Shown piece after piece: positions 63,401 to 64,000 of a stretch of DNA of 64,000 nucleotides (position 1 is its first letter; every line of letters starts with the position of its first letter). The notes beneath the pieces are model-generated. The model saw only the letters and a program-made list of their open reading frames with translations, made no database searches and was not told where the DNA came from. This DNA is from Bacteroidota bacterium (lineage in GTDB: Bacteria; Bacteroidota; Bacteroidia; Cytophagales; Cyclobacteriaceae), in NCBI GenBank assembly GCA_016191555.1, contig JACPVX010000051.1:124001-188000 (forward strand), read 5' to 3'. Position numbers and translations under genes: made by a program.

Positions 63401-64000
63401 CGCGTTCAATGCACTTGGTTGTAGTAACAAGGCCACTTCGATCATTCGTGTAGTGGTTCCTGCTATTGATTTAGTATTAACTGACTTCTATCTGCTAAAA
63501 GATTCACAAACCGGAATTTTGCAGCCAGTCGTAACCATCACCAATAATAGTAATGTAACAGTTACAGATCCCTCGATTCTGATTGAATTGGCTGGTGGTG
63601 CGAGTGTCAAGAAACAACTAAGTGCTTCTATCAAGCCAACGAAAGATTTTACGCAAGTGTTGGACTTCCAACTTGTTCCACAAACGATTACCTACTTATG
63701 TGCAGAGGTGCAAGCGAGTGGTGACACGGACTTGTTTCTCAATCGGAAGTGTGTTTCACTAAATGATCAGGAAATTTTGCTTGCTCCTTATCCTAACCCT
63801 GCGATTGATTCCCTGATGCTGGATTGGATTAGTAAAAATGGGTCTTCTGTTTCTGTTGATATTTTTAATGCCGCGGGTGTAGTTGTTTTTCAACAATCGA
63901 TCACTTCAGTCGTATCCGGACTCAACCGACTTTCGGTAAATGTCGAGGCACTTCCAGTCGGTGTGTATTTTATTCGTTTCAGCGACTCTGTCGTCACCCG
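60489..64000 (+). CDS. large secreted PKD-domain protein with T9SS sorting domain (3' cut by window)
   Basis: The frame is open from the ATG at 60489 to the last base (about 1170 codons); the stop lies beyond the window. A signal peptide (about 1-20, ending AAYA) is followed by six imperfect repeats of about 50 residues (residues 75-380), each with an NGNWYGFV-like strand and an RLDFG-like strand, suggesting a beta-propeller. Four to seven PKD-type domains follow (YNWNFGDGN, YAWTFGDGN, WAWSFGDAA, YAWKFGDAL). A C-terminal type A sorting domain begins near PYPNPAID. It is probably exported by SprA and anchored or released at the cell surface; it could be an adhesin. Thirty bp after the glycan operon. 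Confidence 0.9.
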   Translation, partial: MKQLKFFFLTGMLVAQAAYAQPSSSFTAPASACLQEGLAITNSSTNANSYQWDACADDFQTLKSNLSIATLTNLSNGFGYKLVEDNGNWYGFVVSQGGLRLFRMDFGNSPLNVPTQTVDLGNPGNALSFPQDIEIYKANGKWYGFVGSNDNGYGIVRLDFGATITSAPTATNIGTFGVFGRFWDLKVVEQSANLVLVINERNNGTLIRVNYRNAFENSITNATHVFVTSSITSNLSPGFDLIQNNGNWIALLTSYLDNKLYQINFGSDLFSTPTLQSSFSLSTFNKPMRVRVVPEGNRYVGVVSNESSAISIVDLKDLNPINSPTLISHSGLPNFLGLDVERFNGKSIVLGVGSVDNKVRQLIFESDCGATPSFFTTTSPVIKYSTSGTKVIELKAINTTSALSALSSRTVIVTSATAPDIDFSMVNSCANAPVNFSAINSSGNIISYNWNFGDGNLATGNSPQHTYSSAAAYPISLQVNSSTGCTNSVTKTQDVYNPPQANFVMPSASPFCTSQSYLFANSTTFDSGSSPTWQWSVDGNTVASSKDLTFSFVFTSTQQIQLTASLPGCSTQSTQTINSLATGPLVNFSMGNACQSSPATFTNTTIGSVTSYAWTFGDGNTSTQTNPQNTFANIGSYQVTLQANNAAGCQNSLTKSITIYSKPQPDFSIGLPPFSCAGTASQFSDATPNPVDSNLNSWAWSFGDAANGTSTNRNPSYTYSTAASYSVSLTVGTNFGCSGTIQKSITIAPSPIANFTNSAACKDQLTQFTDASTGTIQSRLWQIQGNNIATPNPTYTFTGSGSFPVVLTLTGTNGCVAQTSKTISVPVPPTLDFQVAKPCVNNATVFTELTNTADPSVSQAWVFGSIGSGNGSPATFNFPTASGQNVKLSSTRQSGCTYSLTKTVSITDAPVASFTTSVESGAAPLPVTFTNTSTGATNYAWKFGDALSSTSSVTNPSFTYTSLGDYTAELSAFNALGCSNKATSIIRVVVPAIDLVLTDFYLLKDSQTGILQPVVTITNNSNVTVTDPSILIELAGGASVKKQLSASIKPTKDFTQVLDFQLVPQTITYLCAEVQASGDTDLFLNRKCVSLNDQEILLAPYPNPAIDSLMLDWISKNGSSVSVDIFNAAGVVVFQQSITSVVSGLNRLSVNVEALPVGVYFIRFSDSVVT

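Noticed and set aside
1-64000. CRISPR arrays, tRNA or rRNA genes, insertion sequences, prophage
   Set aside because: Looked for regular repeat-spacer patterns, cloverleaf-like palindromes and transposase or integrase motifs; none seen by eye, though small RNAs cannot be excluded.

Overview
The window looks like a chromosomal segment of a Bacteroidota member, most likely of the order Cytophagales. Markers for this are a full-length SprA (2378 aa, type IX secretion and gliding), a large secreted PKD protein ending in a type IX (T9SS) sorting domain, a fused SecDF, a DUF4837 lipoprotein, a GWxTD protein, a DUF2723 membrane protein and several TAnnTTTG-type -7 boxes. I saw no tRNA, rRNA, CRISPR array, insertion sequence or prophage. 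Species cannot be read from the sequence.

Layout. (1) 1-1722: two FKBP-type lipoproteins, the first cut by the window start, then rdgB. (2) 1778-5894, minus strand: secDF, a small membrane protein and a uridine kinase-like gene, with a perfect hairpin between rdgB and secDF. (3) 5994-11346: a small membrane protein, xdhC, a DUF1287 protein, a sorbosone-dehydrogenase-like lipoprotein, two small secreted proteins and a MobA/MocA-like nucleotidyltransferase; xdhC and the last gene suggest molybdenum-cofactor enzyme maturation. (4) 11343-20298: a metallo-beta-lactamase/double rhodanese protein (minus), a WG-repeat protein, tatA-gatA, a LysM lytic transglycosylase, a DUF4837 lipoprotein and a histidine kinase. 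A LuxR-type response regulator lies tail to tail with the kinase. (5) 20908-21304: a gene-free stretch with a three-part TACCCC repeat and a hairpin. (6) 21305-33751: a stand-alone ABC ATPase, malic enzyme (maeB), ruvA, sprA, gcvH and lipA. (7) 33815-40421: an M28 peptidase, GWxTD protein, methyltransferase and DUF2723 protein.

(8) 40571-60458 is a surface-glycan region. It holds a DegT/DnrJ aminotransferase, unknown membrane proteins, a TPR protein, an SGNH-like/MBOAT acyl-transfer pair and a HAD/UbiA-like pair. The tightly packed core (48887-60458) has a WbpG-type N-acetyl-sugar amidotransferase, HisH and HisF paralogues, a flippase, four GT4-like glycosyltransferase modules, an FkbM methyltransferase and a GT2 enzyme. 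One GT4 module is fused in frame to a second WbpG-type amidotransferase, which is the most unusual architecture here. Together the core reads as a locus that builds and exports a glycan with an amidino-type (acetamidino) sugar. (9) 60489-64000: the 3'-truncated secreted PKD protein with a repeated, propeller-like N-terminus.

The strongest candidates for something undescribed are the GT4-amidotransferase fusion, the TACCCC operator in front of the response regulator, the orphan ABC ATPase with an altered H-loop, and the split HAD/UbiA-like pair.
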